Source of the DNA: Lethocerus indicus
Lineage: Eukaryota; Arthropoda; Insecta; Hemiptera; Belostomatidae
Length of the DNA stretch: 64,000 bases
Reading direction: 5' to 3'
Assembly: GCA_019843655.1 (NCBI GenBank)
Contig: JACDQD010000007.1
Location: forward strand, 27,308,816-27,372,815
Shown piece by piece: positions 1-11,600 of this stretch. Within the stretch, counting starts at the first letter, position 1. The number at the start of each line of letters is the position of its first letter. Under the pieces are notes generated by a model. It worked only from the letters and a program-made list of their open reading frames with translations, made no database searches and had not been told where the DNA came from. The translations under genes were made by a program, and so were the position numbers.

Positions 1-323
1 CGGACCCCGGTTTCGTCGGCCGTCCGCCATCTTCAGTAGCGCGGCGTTCGCCACTCCGTATGTTTTTCCCCAATGCACCGTCACTGTGACAGTACCGAAA
101 ACGTACAGAGTGACTGACGCCCAGCTACTGAAGATGGCGAACGGCCGACGAAACCGGGGGTCAGTTTCGGGACAACCCCATAGTTTAGAAAACCCGTTAT
201 GTGGTCTGCGGTTTGGTCTTTCGCCGGACCGGCCGCTCGACGTCTTCAGTAGCGGTGTTGGCATCGACGAAATCGTACGGTATTCCGACCCATCGGCGGC
301 CACAAAAAAAGGTGTTCTAAACT
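1..323 (+). mobile_element. Snap-back repeat copy, cut by window edge
   Basis: Two opposed core motifs are seen: CGCCATCTTCAGTAGC at about 27-42 and its reverse complement at about 125-142. The copy ends with the family 3' terminus GGTGTTCTAAACT at 311-323. It lies in an intron or 3' flank of the CAP-domain gene. Its left part is outside the window, so no flanking duplication can be judged. Confidence 0.75.
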
Positions 324-422
324 ATTTTTTTTTTTATTCTTTGCTTCTACAATCTGTAACGTCTGTCCCGTATGCGGTCTATTAGTTCGTGGTCTATATT
401 AGGCGCGGCCCTTTCGACCCAC

Positions 423-3085
423 CCTTTTAGGCTTCCGGTGAACGACTGGACCTGTTCAGGGGGACAGTCTTCGATCTCCCGGAACCACATGTCGACCATT
501 CGGCCCAACCTGCCGGACAGCTCCGCCTTCGGGTCAGGTTCGGGTCCGCTTTCGGGCGACGTCACCTTCATCACAGCCATATTCTGACCGACGGGGAACC
601 TCGCTGGGAACAGACAGACAGACAGACAGAGAGATAGAGAGAGATAAGATAGATATGAGAGAGGGCGCGATATCATCGGCTATTAGGACGAGTCGACACC
701 CAGAGGACGATGTACGAGGGCGATTGGAAGCGAGGAACCTCCGAAGCATCAAACCTCCTATCGCCCCATCAACACCCGTCCTTTAGAAAAATCGCCGAAA
801 AAATAATATTCGACCGGGCTCCGTAGGGAAATGCCCGAGTGTAGCTCAAGTTCTCGGGGGGTTTTTAATGTAAATTTTCCCCAAAAAATCGCAACAATAT
901 TGTTAAAGATTCGTGTAAAAATAACCTGAGTTCCTGCAAGCGTCGTGACCGAAATGGCACTGGGCGACCCACCGTTGGGCAATCTGGGACAGCTCCTTGT
1001 CCCAAACCTGAAAGAACAGAATATCGAATCTTACACTGAATTGAAATCGGATTCACCGTAGATTTCCTGTGTTTTCGCCGGTTCGGCCTTTTGCCATCAT
1101 CAGTAGCGGTGTCAGTCACTGTTGGCACTTTGGATGTTTTTCGGGCGTTCTCCCTGCACTGTCACTGTCACTTGTACTTGAGGATGCCCCCCCCCCGAAA
1201 AACATCCAAAGTGCCGAAAGTGACCGACACCGCTACTGAAGATGGCGAGCGGCCGAAACCGAAAATTGAATATAGTTTTAGGAAACCTGTTTTGCGGTCT
1301 GCGAGGGGTTGGAATACCGTCCACTTCGTGTGTTTCCGTCTCCTCTCTCGCCGGTTCGGGGTCTTATGCTAGACCGGTTTCGGCCGCTCGCCATCTTCAG
1401 TAGTTGGTCACTTTCGGTCACTTTTGATGTTTTTTGGGCATCCTCACAAAGCACTGCGTGTCACTGTCACTTTACCGTGAGGATGCCCCCCGAAAAACGT
1501 CCAAAGTGCCGAAAGTGACCGACACCGCTACTGAAGATGGCGAGCGGCCGAAACCGAAAATTGAATATAGTTTTAGGAAACCTGTTTTGCGGTCTGCGAG
1601 GGGTTGGAATAGCGTCCACTTCGTGTGTTTCCGTCTCCTCTCTCGCCGGTTCGGGGTCTTTCGCCAGACCGGTTTCTGCCGCTCGCCATCTTCAGCAGCG
1701 GTGTTGTGGTCACTTTCGATGTTTTTTGGGCATCCTCACAAAGCACTGCGTGTCACTGTCACTTTTACCGTGAGGATGCCCCCGGAAAAACGTCCAAAGT
1801 GCCGAAAGTGACCGACACCGCTACTGAAGATGGCGAGCGGCCGAAACCGAAAATTTAATACCGGTCTGCGAGGGAATACCGTCGTGTGTTCCTTCCTGTC
1901 TCCTCTCGCCGTTTCGGTGTCTTTCGCTAGACCGGCCGTTCGCCGTCTTCAGTAGCGCGGCGTCAGTATCGACGAAATCTACGGTATTCCGACCCCTCGC
2001 AGAGCACAAAACAGGTATTCTAACAACGAAAAACAAATTATATTCGACTCAGGACCCACAAGCTGTATCATGTCGGTGGCCGGTGGTTGTGGCGGATGAC
2101 GTCCCGACGCCACCTGCGACCTGTACTCGTTGTGCAGGTGGAGCAGTTTCACCTTGTCGTAATAGCCCAACTCGACGTCGATCCAACCGCCGGCGCATTC
2201 CTCGCCCGGCACTCCGTCCTGGACAAACAGCCTGTTCCTGTCATACAAACTCTATACCAATGAAAACAAACGGTGGAAACAAAAAATTGGCTAGCGGTCC
2301 AGAAATTCGGCACAGGAAAAGTGATTCGGCGCAGGCGCCAACTACAACACTGGCGGGAGGTGGAAAACAATTTTCGAATTGCAATAAATTTTCGGACAAA
2401 ATCGTCGACGTTGGTGCACTGAACACTTGCTGCACAAAAAAGGAAAATCAATCGGGTCTAGTTCCGGATTAGTGGCAACAGATTTGCAATTTAAAAGTAA
2501 CTCTACATCAAATTGTTGATCACTTTTGGGCACACCTAATATTTGAAACGTTCCCGTATGTTTTATGCTGAAATAAATATTGGATTCTTTTCGCCGGAGA
2601 ATTAATTCGGAGTGTAGAAGACACTGGATGAATATATATATTTCACGTTTTTAAAATATCGATTCGATTAAACAAATAAATAGTCACCTTGTACATGCAC
2701 ATTGTGTGCATTTTTCCTTCGCACGGCATCGAGCAATAGTCATCGGATCTCTTTGCTCTCCTCTTCCCTCTCAGTCTGACCGCCATAAAATCGTCACAAC
2801 GGTTAGTCAATACACGATTAGTCTTGCAGCGGAATTAGTAGAGATGAAAATTTTTAAAAAAATTAGTAAAAATAGCGGTAGAAAAAAGGATGATGACAAA
2901 GGGCGAGACCGGCGAAAACGGTAAAATATTGGGTTGACAACAAGTGGCGTTGTACATATTTTTGAGTACGTCAACATCTTTGCACAGATAAGATTCTTTG
3001 ATACGCTATTATTTGGTCCTTTCTGAAACCAATTCGGTATCAAAATTGTACGCTGTGTACGTTGACGAAGCCTTAAAAGAACAGC

Positions 3086-3151
<66 letters not shown>

Positions 3152-3672
3152 TCATTAAAGGACGAGGACCTCTCTGGACGTGGACGATGACCGAATAAAA
3201 GTACCATTATATTGATTCGGATCGCCTTAATTCAACGCTGGTACATTGCAGAGAACGTCCATTCGAAACCGTCTACGGCTTATCTGCGTGCAAAGATCTG
3301 TTGGCGCACTTGAAAATATGTACAAAACGCCACTTGTTGTCGGTAAAATCCGCAATTATTACTTAGTTGTCGACCCGGCAAAAATATGAAAAAAATTATA
3401 GAGAGAAAAAATTGTTAAATCGGCGGAAGAGTGCAGGGAGGAAATTGGAAGGGGAGCAAAAATTAGCGGGAATTTTAATGCAGTTATAATGAGAGAAATT
3501 GGGAAAATAGTTGAATTTAAGTTCTGAAATTGTGCTCAGACATGCGGTTAAGCTGTACTTTCGGCAGAACTTACAAGACTTGATCTAAGCCCGTGTAGTT
3601 TTCCGCTTTTGTCGAATTCGACTGGAGGCCGACGGCCGCCAGCACCAGCCAGAAGTAGACGCCAGGGTACAT
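423..3672 (-). CDS. Secreted CAP-superfamily protein (venom allergen 5 / CRISP-like), 3' part off the window
   Basis: Four minus-strand exons with compatible phases: 3672-3575 (signal peptide, [16 protein letters not shown]..., consensus GTAAGT donor, phase 2), 2237-2060, 1007-926 and 603 to about 423. The second exon has [16 protein letters not shown] followed by [15 protein letters not shown], the classic first helix of the CAP domain. The third has [17 protein letters not shown] then GHDACRN. The fourth has [11 protein letters not shown] and [17 protein letters not shown]. In insects this family comprises secreted extracellular proteins such as antigen-5-like venom or salivary proteins, of mostly unknown biochemical role. 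The end of the fourth exon is uncertain (I chose the GTGGGT donor), and the remaining CAP motifs must lie left of position 1. Introns are filled with snap-back repeats. Family assignment is firm; tissue and function are not visible. Confidence 0.88.
1055..2024. mobile_element. Cluster of snap-back repeats, tandem and nested
   Basis: At least four half-elements lie head to tail between CAP exons 2 and 3. The segments at about 1207-1390, 1500-1700 and 1800-1950 repeat almost verbatim, each with the CTACTGAAGATGGCGAGCGG arm and its inverse. The cluster ends with GGTATTCTAACAAC, a variant of the family 3' end. No clean flanking duplication was found, so boundaries are approximate. Confidence 0.75.
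2494..2548 (+). repeat. Possible mariner-type terminal repeat remnant
   Basis: CACTTTTGGGCACACCTAAT resembles the termini of the two mariner relics near 7.6 kb and 57.7 kb (TTTTGGGTATCCCTAAT and TCTGGGTACCCCTAAT), including the preceding TTGTTGAT-like block. No transposase sequence adjoins it. It sits in intron 1 of the CAP gene. Confidence 0.4.
2934..3345. mobile_element. Palindromic MITE-like element with ~50 bp inverted ends
   Basis: TGACAACAAGTGGCGTTGTA near 2936 recurs inverted as ACAAAACGCCACTTGTTGTC near 3321. The similarity continues inward to TCTTTGCAC / GTGCAAAGA, giving arms of about 50 bp with a few mismatches. The interior holds a 60 bp GT array. It lies in CAP intron 1. No transposase is present and no target duplication is clear, so the family is unassigned. 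Confidence 0.6.
3088..3148. repeat. (GT)n microsatellite
   Basis: About 30 uninterrupted GT units in the centre of the inverted-repeat element at 2934-3345. Confidence 0.98.
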
Positions 3673-4052
3673 TGTCCACACCAGACAGTCTCTATAATTC
3701 AGATAATACGGCATCTTAAACGTTTTTATTTCTTGTTTTTTTTGGTGTGTCGAATGTCTCGATAGAAGAGACCATTTTGTCCCACGAGCAGTTCGGACGG
3801 CTTCGGACTAAGAAGAGCGGCGTTCGAGAGGAAATGGACTGAAAACGAGCGGATTGGGACGAGAGGAGAATGGGGCCGGAACTTGAGAAGAATTGAACTT
3901 GAGGAAGCGGGGGATTTAGCGAGTTGGTCGACTGTCGGTGGTATGTCGAGGAAACGTACCAGGGAGGATTGAGGACGGCAGGAAGGAGGACGTTCTTTCG
4001 ACCGGAATCTCTGGACGCGACCGATGTCTGATGTCTTCTGGTGGTGGAACCG

Positions 4053-4085
4053 CATATATAAAGGGTATCGCTCTGTAAACTGTCA
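4053..4085 (+). promoter_or_regulatory. Candidate RNA polymerase II core promoter (TATA + initiator)
   Basis: TATATAAAG begins at about 4053 and is followed 30 bases later by TGTCAGTT, which matches the arthropod initiator TCAGT at the standard spacing. It points rightward, away from the CAP gene, whose start codon is about 380 bases to the left. The nearest downstream ATG (4162) opens a 35-codon frame of unknown meaning. TATATA is partly symmetric, so a leftward role for the CAP gene cannot be excluded. Confidence 0.5.
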
Positions 4086-4161
4086 GTTTTTTAATTGAGA
4101 TCAATTTCGATGTCCGTCTTAGTGAAATTTTCAGTTTGAGTCGATTCTCTCCAGTCCGGAT

Positions 4162-4269
4162 ATGGGCGCAGAAGACAGGGCCACTCTCAGGCTGAAAACG
4201 TTGAAAATAAATAATATAGTACCTCAATATTTTCAATACGAGGTCTTACAACGGACCTACAAGAAATAA
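4162..4269 (+). CDS. Unrecognised 35-codon ORF downstream of the candidate promoter
   Basis: An ATG in CGGATATGG context opens a lysine/arginine-rich frame beginning MGAEDRATLRLKTLKINN and ending LQRTYKK-stop. It lies about 80 bases after the predicted initiation site at about 4083. I recognise no domain. It could be a short peptide, the start of a spliced gene (a GT follows AATAATATA), or chance. Coding status is doubtful. Confidence 0.15.
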   Translation: MGAEDRATLRLKTLKINNIVPQYFQYEVLQRTYKK

Positions 4270-5955
4270 TTCGATTTGGCCTAAATTATCGTAAAATTGG
4301 CATTGTCCGGGAGCATTGAGGACGGTGAGAAGGACTTTCGACTGGAATCAGACGAAGTCCGCGTCGGTTCTAATACGGATTTTTATACCGTCAATTTGTC
4401 GTCTGTTGTAAGTTTCGACGTCCTTTTCCCAAAAGAGGTCTCAGCGGTCCAAATTTATACGGTTTAGGTCTATATTCTTTTCAGTCGAGTACGGTATGTG
4501 GGGGTTCCACGTGAGTCTTAAATGTTATGCGCCAGAAGTGATTTCGACTGGGAAAATCCGGACGCCGGAGTCCGACGTCACGTCGGTTTCAGTACGGCTT
4601 CGTTTAGTTTCAATTTGAATTTCAGTAGACGTCTCGAAAGTCCAAAATCTGCAGTTTAATTTATGAAATTGGTGAACTGGATGCGCTGGGGGTGAGGTTG
4701 CAATACGGTTACCTCGATACCCCCCAACCCAACCCCCCGATTGTGAATTCCAACCATCGAATTATCGTTAACAATATAATTTTTATTTATTACGACTACT
4801 GAGGTTCGAAATTACCAGAACTGGGAACCGTTGTCAATCCACTTGCTCTCTCTCTCTCTCTCTCAGATTCGGTCGTAAACCGAGCAATTTTCGGTTTCCG
4901 TATACGTCAATATTCCAGCACCACTGTTTGGAAGCGCGGAATTAGAGTTGATAACGGCCGGGGAAATTCAGCTTAGATAACAGCGATACACTGAAAAAAT
5001 GCTGTACACTTTGGCGCGCACAAAACAAGTCTGTAAACACGGATTACCGCAATAATATTTGCCTCGAACATTTCTTACGCGTTGTCATATTGGCACACCT
5101 GGCGATCGAGTATCATATGATCGACAGCACCTTCGTTTAAAAGGGAATTTTTCGTTATAGAAAATTTATACTTCGATCGAATTTTTATACTGTTTTCCCG
5201 ACAATTTTCCGACGATAAGACGATTTCCACTGGACGAATTTATTCGGCAATTCATTTTATTTCAGAGGGAGAATAATTTCGGCGATTCGCCGCCCAATTT
5301 CAATAGTACCGCCTTCAATAAACTATTCCGATCATTCGAGCCGATTTTGACGATTTTACGATTGTTTTCGAATAGGTTTCACTGTCCGTCTATTTTTTTT
5401 TTACCGACCGATTTCAACACTTTCCGTCCAAGAATTCGAAGATTTCTAAAATCAGACCTTTCGCTTCTAACGGATTTCGCCGAATCTCCCAATATATTTC
5501 TATAAAAAAAAAATATATATATAATATTATTGATACAGACCTCGATAAAATAAAGTCTTGGGACGAACCGCTTCAACTGCGAGCCGACTTGGCAGCTTAC
5601 TGCGCTTTTTTTCTGCCACTATCGGCCCGATTACGCAGTTGAGATTAGATTCGGGCTACGATTCGTATTTGACGTTGGAATAAATAAATAAAACTATTAT
5701 CGACGCTAACAGACATAAAAATCCTCCGGATTTTTTTTTACACCTTTCGACGGTTAGCTGTTGATCAATAGGCGGTGCTACCGAAAAAAAATTCGGTACA
5801 TTTTCAAATATCATAATTTTCTGTTCTATTTGAATAAACGATCGGTCAATTCGGTGTATTTTCAATAATATATTTTGAGATCAAAGGATGCGTACGTGTA
5901 CTGGAATCGATGAAGTACGCTCAGGTTCTAATAAAATTTTTGACGTATAAATTAA
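4270..5955. other. Gene-free stretch
   Basis: No supported exon on either strand. It holds a short CT run near 4848-4865 and, near 4312-4350, one copy of a roughly 40-base motif also found near 3970 and 63483. The rest is AT-rich and unremarkable. Confidence 0.6.
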
Positions 5956-5989
5956 CGGAAGTAATTTATTAATTAAGTAATCAATTAAA

Positions 5990-6190
5990 GGAAGTGGCCA
6001 CGCGACCTAAATGATTAAATAAAATGTTAATAATAATAAATAAATAAATTTAAATTAAAAAAAAAATAATAAAAAAAAGGGGGAACTAGTGGGTTTCTCC
6101 TCTAATTGTAGACTATTGTAGCTAGTGATTTCATCAATGTTGCTTATTGTATAATTTTACAGTTGTAACAATAAAAGAGACAAAAAAAAT
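5990..6190 (+). mobile_element. LINE-like 3' tail, left copy
   Basis: This is a near-identical inverted match of 9647-9885. It begins GGAAGTGGCCACGCGACCTA, passes through an AT-rich ATAATAAT block and ends AACAATAAAAGAGAC plus an A run, which looks like a polyadenylated retroelement 3' end. A short direct repeat (AAATTAACG at 5947 and at about 6187) may be its target duplication, but this is weaker than for the right copy. Confidence 0.6.
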
Positions 6191-6280
6191 TAACGAGCGT
6201 TTCCAAGCCCGAATCCGCTCCACCGGCAGGAAATTAAATCGGAATTTTCGCAAAGAGTTGTGTAAATATTATTAAGGAAT

Positions 6281-7073
6281 ACCGTAGGTTCGCCGGTTTG
6301 CTAGACCGGTTTCGGCCGCTCGCCATCTTCAGTAGCGCTGTGTTGTTAGTCACTGTCGGCACAGTTTGGACGTTTTTCGGGGGGCATCCTCACTGCCCAC
6401 TGTCACTGTCGCCTGTACTGTCAGTCGAACAGTGACCGACACAGCGCTACTGAAGACGGCGAACGGCCGAAACCGGTCCGGCGAAAGACCCCGAACCGGC
6501 GAGAGAGGAGACGGAAACACCACGAACCTACGGTATAAACATAGGTTTCGGCCGCTCGCCATCTTCAGTAGCGGTGTGTCGAGGGGTTGCAATACAGTAG
6601 CGAGGGGTTGCAATACAGTACTGTCTCCTCTCGCCTGTCCTGTCTTTTGCTAGACCGGTTTCGGCCGCTCGCCATCTTCAGTAGCGGCGCTCCACTTTGG
6701 CACTTTGGATGTTTTTTGGGGCCATCCTCACTGCACTGTGTCACTGTCACTTGTACTGTAGTGTCAGTCAGTTTGTCAGCTGTATATATACGCATTCTGT
6801 TATTGTTATTGGGCAAATTATACAACTTGTTATATACAACTGACAAACTGACTGACACTAAAGTACAAGTGACAGTGACAGTGGGCAGAATAGTGAGGAT
6901 GCCCCCAAAAAACATCCAAACTGTGCCGACAGTGGCTAACACCGCTACTGAAGATGGCGAGCAGCCGAAACCGGTCTAGCGAAAGACTCCGAACGGGCGA
7001 GAGAGGAGACAGAAACACCACGAACCCACTGTATTTCAACCCCTCGCAGACCACAAAACAGGTATATTAAACT
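6281..7073 (+). mobile_element. Snap-back repeat, compound copy with approximate target duplication
   Basis: The copy starts ACCGTAGGTTCGCC, holds two inverted-repeat pairs (6300-6350 with 6440-6500; 6650-6790 with 6840-7000), and ends GGTATATTAAACT. It is flanked by TATTATTAAGGAAT on the left and AATTATTACGGAAT on the right, an imperfect 14 bp direct repeat. Confidence 0.8.
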
Positions 7074-7261
7074 AATTATTACGGAATGTTATGCTTTATC
7101 TCACCTGTCGTACGTTAAATGCAATCCCTTCCCTCTCTGTTTGGGGGCGCAGCCGCCGAATTAAACTTCCATCTACAACTGATCCAATAACTTATTGTTT
7201 TCGGCGTTGTATTGTTTCAATTATCACTGTCAAATTATTCCAACAGTGCCGGCGAGTGGGG

Positions 7262-7310
7262 CCGGAACGCTACTGAAGATGGCGAACGGCCGAAACCAGC
7301 GGGCGGCACA
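7262..7310 (+). repeat. Snap-back repeat fragment
   Basis: CGCTACTGAAGATGGCGAAC followed by GGCCGAAACC is one isolated arm core without a partner arm. Confidence 0.7.
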
Positions 7311-7476
7311 GTTATGCCAAATTAAAATTGAACGATACAAAAGTCAACATTACAATATTTTATCACCGTTATTTTTTACACTGCCCGTATATTTATAACT
7401 AAACTAACACTTAAGTACTGATTATGACTGTGTCCTTAATCGATTTTCTTTGATAAATTTGATAATTTGTATATCG

Positions 7477-7650
7477 GTCTTGAGGAGTTCCTCAGGAGGG
7501 GAATTTGCGGGAAAAGTGGCAGAGAGTTGTTGTGATAATATCGGTGAATATATAGTAGATTAATAATTAAAATTTCTTTTTTTTTTAGCAAAATAAAATG
7601 AATTCCAAAGTCAAAATGTCGATTACTTTTGGGTATCCCTAATATTCCCC
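7477..7650 (+). mobile_element. Mariner-like element 3' relic
   Basis: This is a decayed match to the relic at 57554-57725. It keeps TATCGGTGAATATATAGTAG, the codons for the mariner transposase C-terminal GEY motif, then the end sequence CTTTTGGGTATCCCTAAT. The transposase frame is broken upstream and the 5' part is missing. Confidence 0.65.
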
Positions 7651-8636
7651 TAATTTTTATTGCTTCCTTTTATGTCGGCATTCTCTATTCTCACCTTTGA
7701 TATTCAAAATTCCCACTTTTTAACTTGCATGCATTTTGATCATAAACCGCGTGCACTTTATAGTTTTTTTTATGGTCCTGATATTTAACTAACGCCCTTT
7801 TAACCCATTAAGTACCATAGGGCCCAAATGGGGATCAGTTAATTTTTTAAATTTTTTCTGATGACATATTTATTTATTTCAACTTGAATTATCACTCCGT
7901 TATCATTATTACTTTCAGTAATTTCACATTATAAATACTACATCGCGTTAAAATACTTGTAATTATGATTGATTTATTATTCAAAATAAAAGATGGATTG
8001 GTCTCATGTGTTGGTTCAACTCTGTAGTTGAAGTCCTCAAATGGGACTCGATTTAAAAATCAAAATATTCGACAAACTGGTTTTTAAAAATATATTCGGA
8101 GGTACTATTTGATAATAATGCATCGTAAGAAGTAAATTTTATTCAAAATTTTCGGAAAAAAAATTTGGTACTTAATGGATTAATACTCTTAAATTATTTT
8201 CATATATTTCGACTATTTTCCGTCAGGCAATTACTGAATGTAACATACCGATATCTGCATGTTTTACATGTACCATGTTTAATATACAGATGCCTCCTTG
8301 AGCCATAAATTAACATTCTTCAGAACCAATTTTCCAGAACTGTTTGTTTGATCCATCTTGAAACTCTTTTTAGAGTTCTGCCACAAACAAAAAAATAATG
8401 ATAACACGAATACTTATCGTAGTTGAACTAAAATAAATATGTGAATTAGATATGGGGTATTTTTATTTTAGCTTCCTTCCCAGACAAATATTTTTTTAAA
8501 TACTTTCTCTTCCCCTTATTATTTGAACATAAATCACCGTTACAAAATAGTATAATCACTTATATTTACATGTCTTTCGAACTGAGAAAAAAGTTTTTAT
8601 TGAACAGTACAAAACTGAACGGTACAGATTTAAGTG

Positions 8637-8642
8637 TTTATT
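8637..8642 (-). terminator. Polyadenylation signal of eIF3c
   Basis: AATAAA on the minus strand, 37 bases after the eIF3c stop codon. A very short 3' UTR is implied. Confidence 0.55.
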
Positions 8643-8678
8643 ATTTTCTTCTTTTCCGAGGGATGAAATTCAATTTTT

Positions 8679-11600
8679 CTAATAAGCTCTGGCCGCTGCG
8701 TCCCTATCCCTTCGTTGTCTTCCCCAGTCTTGACCTTGACGGGCGTAATTCTGTCTGAACGTGCCTTGATTCCCGCCGCGCAAGAAGAAATTACCTGTTT
8801 CACATATTGATATTAAACAGTGTCGTATAATCGTAATAAACGATGTACGAATAAATGCGGTAAAATTTGATCGAACAGTGTTTAAGAGGAGAGAAAACGG
8901 TACCTTGTTTCATTTCGAATATTCTTTCATTCGAATCGACAAAATTGTTGACTTTGTCGGCCAACTGAAGGGCGAGAGACTGAAGACGGCTTGGTTCACT
9001 GCGATGCATCACTACGGTTTGCATGGGGTCATCGAAGGAGGCCTGAAATCGAACGGAAATTAATAATTTCTCTGCCCTACAGTAATTGATAATCAACAGC
9101 AATTTAAGAGGAGAGTTAACAGTCTGAAAACAAACTATGAACAATGGAATCTAAATTTTTAACAAACCACGGAACAATTTTCTGCTTTCTTAATACGATT
9201 TTGTTCCAAAATCCAAAGTCGTGATTTATAAGGCACATAAACCCACCTGTCCCACTGTGGCCATCAATCATTTAGTACTACAGTTAAACGGAATATAAGT
9301 TCCATTACTAATAGATTTCGTGTGTTTCTGTCTCCTCTCGCCGGTTTGGTCTTTTGCTAGACCGGTTTCGGCTGCTCGCCATCTTCAGTAGCGCTAGTAG
9401 TCACTTTGGATGTTTTTTTGGCATCCACACTGTCGAGTGCAACTTGACCGTTGTGTACTCGACTGTACAAGACAGAGAGGAGACGAAATGCACGAAATCT
9501 ACAGTATTCCAACCCCACAAATCAGGTATTCTATAACTTCTATTACTAAGTCGGGACTTGGGAATAGTGTCAGTTCAATGATACACTTGACACACACACA
9601 CACACACACAGTACACTTAATTCGTAATACAGTGTCCCATAATAATTTTTTATTTGGTCTCTTTTATTGTTACAACTGTAAAATTATACAATAAGCAACA
9701 TTGATGAAATCACTAGCTACAATTGTCTACAATTAGAGGAGAAACCCACTAGTTCCCCCTTTTTTATTATTATTATTTTTTTTATTATTTATTTATTTTA
9801 TTTTTAATTTAATTTTATTTATTTATTATTATTAACATTTTATTTAATCATTTAGGTCGCGTGGCCACTTCCTTTTCAGGCGTCTTCCCATAATAATATT
9901 ATGTGAAAAACCTAGATTCTTTTCCTAGGTCCTAGCGATCTACAAATACTAATACTAAGATAAATATAATTCTTAACTTAGGATTTCTTACGAGTCCATT
10001 TCTCAACGGCTCAAAGATATGCCTCTGTCCCGCATAAAGTCGAGAAAATTTAATTAAACCGATACTTACCATTAATTCTTCGTTGATGATCATTTTGCTT
10101 ATGATCGAATGAACGATGGACTGGTCGAGATCGAACATCGCAGCCAACGTCTCCATCGATATCGAAGCGTAGACGTGAGAATAGGTGAAGAGGTAAGTCC
10201 TCAGGGATTCCTCCTTGATCAGCCGGTACAACATCAAGCGCACTTTTTCGGCTTCGTAGAACAAGTCCCAGACCTGGTACGGAATCGCATTACGTTATTT
10301 AAAAATTGTGCAGACTATACAATATCTAAATGGTGCAAGAAACAAGCAAGTTTTACGGAAGAAAACGAACTCCACGAATCCCAACACTGCAAATTTTCTT
10401 TAAACTAATAAATTTAATTTGTTCATTACAACGGCTTTATATGTCCTACTTAATACAGCCATTCAATTGTTTCTAACCAATTTTATTATTCAAGATCAAA
10501 ATGTACAGATATCACAATTTTAAATGGTAAAGCTGACCTGGATAAAAATATGTAATTATCATTAAATACATTTAAGGAAGGAAGTATAAAGTAAGTATTT
10601 TACAATACAGCTTAAGCTTTGTGGGTTCATCCAGCCTCAAACTTCAGAAAAGCCAAATTCATGCTTAAACATTTTAATCTGGAAACACTTTAAAGAGCCA
10701 TACTTTAGGATTCTGTGGTCTGCAAAGGGTCGCTGGTTTGGTCTTTAGCGAAAGACTGAAAGACCAGTCAGAGGAGATGGAAACAGGCAAAATCTACAGT
10801 AGCCGTAATTTTGTTTTAATACACGATTGTTTTTTTAGCATAATCCATTGAGCAGTGCATAAATAGCCATTAAAGAAAGAAACATTATGTTGTAAGGCAT
10901 TGATTTAAATCAATGAGAACGGTGATTTTTTTTTTTTAGTGATTTCCACATATGCAAACAATGCGTGAAAATTAAATGAAATTTTCACGAATATTTTCTT
11001 AATTTGATGGGCCACACGGATATGATAAAAAAGCGGCGTTTTGCCGACACCTGGTCTATCGCCCTCACAGACCATATCCGGTTTCTTAAAATGTCCGAAT
11101 TTCTTTCAGTAAAAATTATCATTAAACGATTTACCTTGGCATTCATCTTTTCGTTTATGATGTAGTCAGCGCACGCCGACCAATTTCCGTTCCTCATCGC
11201 CTTGCTGGCGGCGACTACATGCTCCCTCATCGACTCAGGAGGTCCAACCAGACTCTGCCGTTCACTGCTCCTCAACTGTTGGTAGAAAGTTTTGGAAATC
11301 ATCCTTCTGCGAGCGTCGAACTCGTGGGCTGTTCGAAATCAATTTGAATATTTAATTTTCAATATGAATTCAAATGAATGATTGATCAAGTGTTAGTTTA
11401 TTTTCGAGTTCAAAATATTTTACATTCACCGCAGTAATAGTGTGAAATGTTATACTGCCGACAGTAAAAACCCACAACTGCGTTTAAGTATAGAACCAGA
11501 TAACTGAAATGTGACAAAAAAGTCATAGTTCCTTGCACACAATTATGTTGTTGTAGCCGTTATGCGCGATAGCCGAAAGACCAAACCGGCGAGAGGAGAC

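Noticed and set aside
1434..1811. 125-codon ORF and many similar 60-130 codon frames
   Set aside because: They are translations of the snap-back repeat arms (recurring [11 protein letters not shown] and [10 protein letters not shown] peptides) in all frames, and frames of both strands are equally open.
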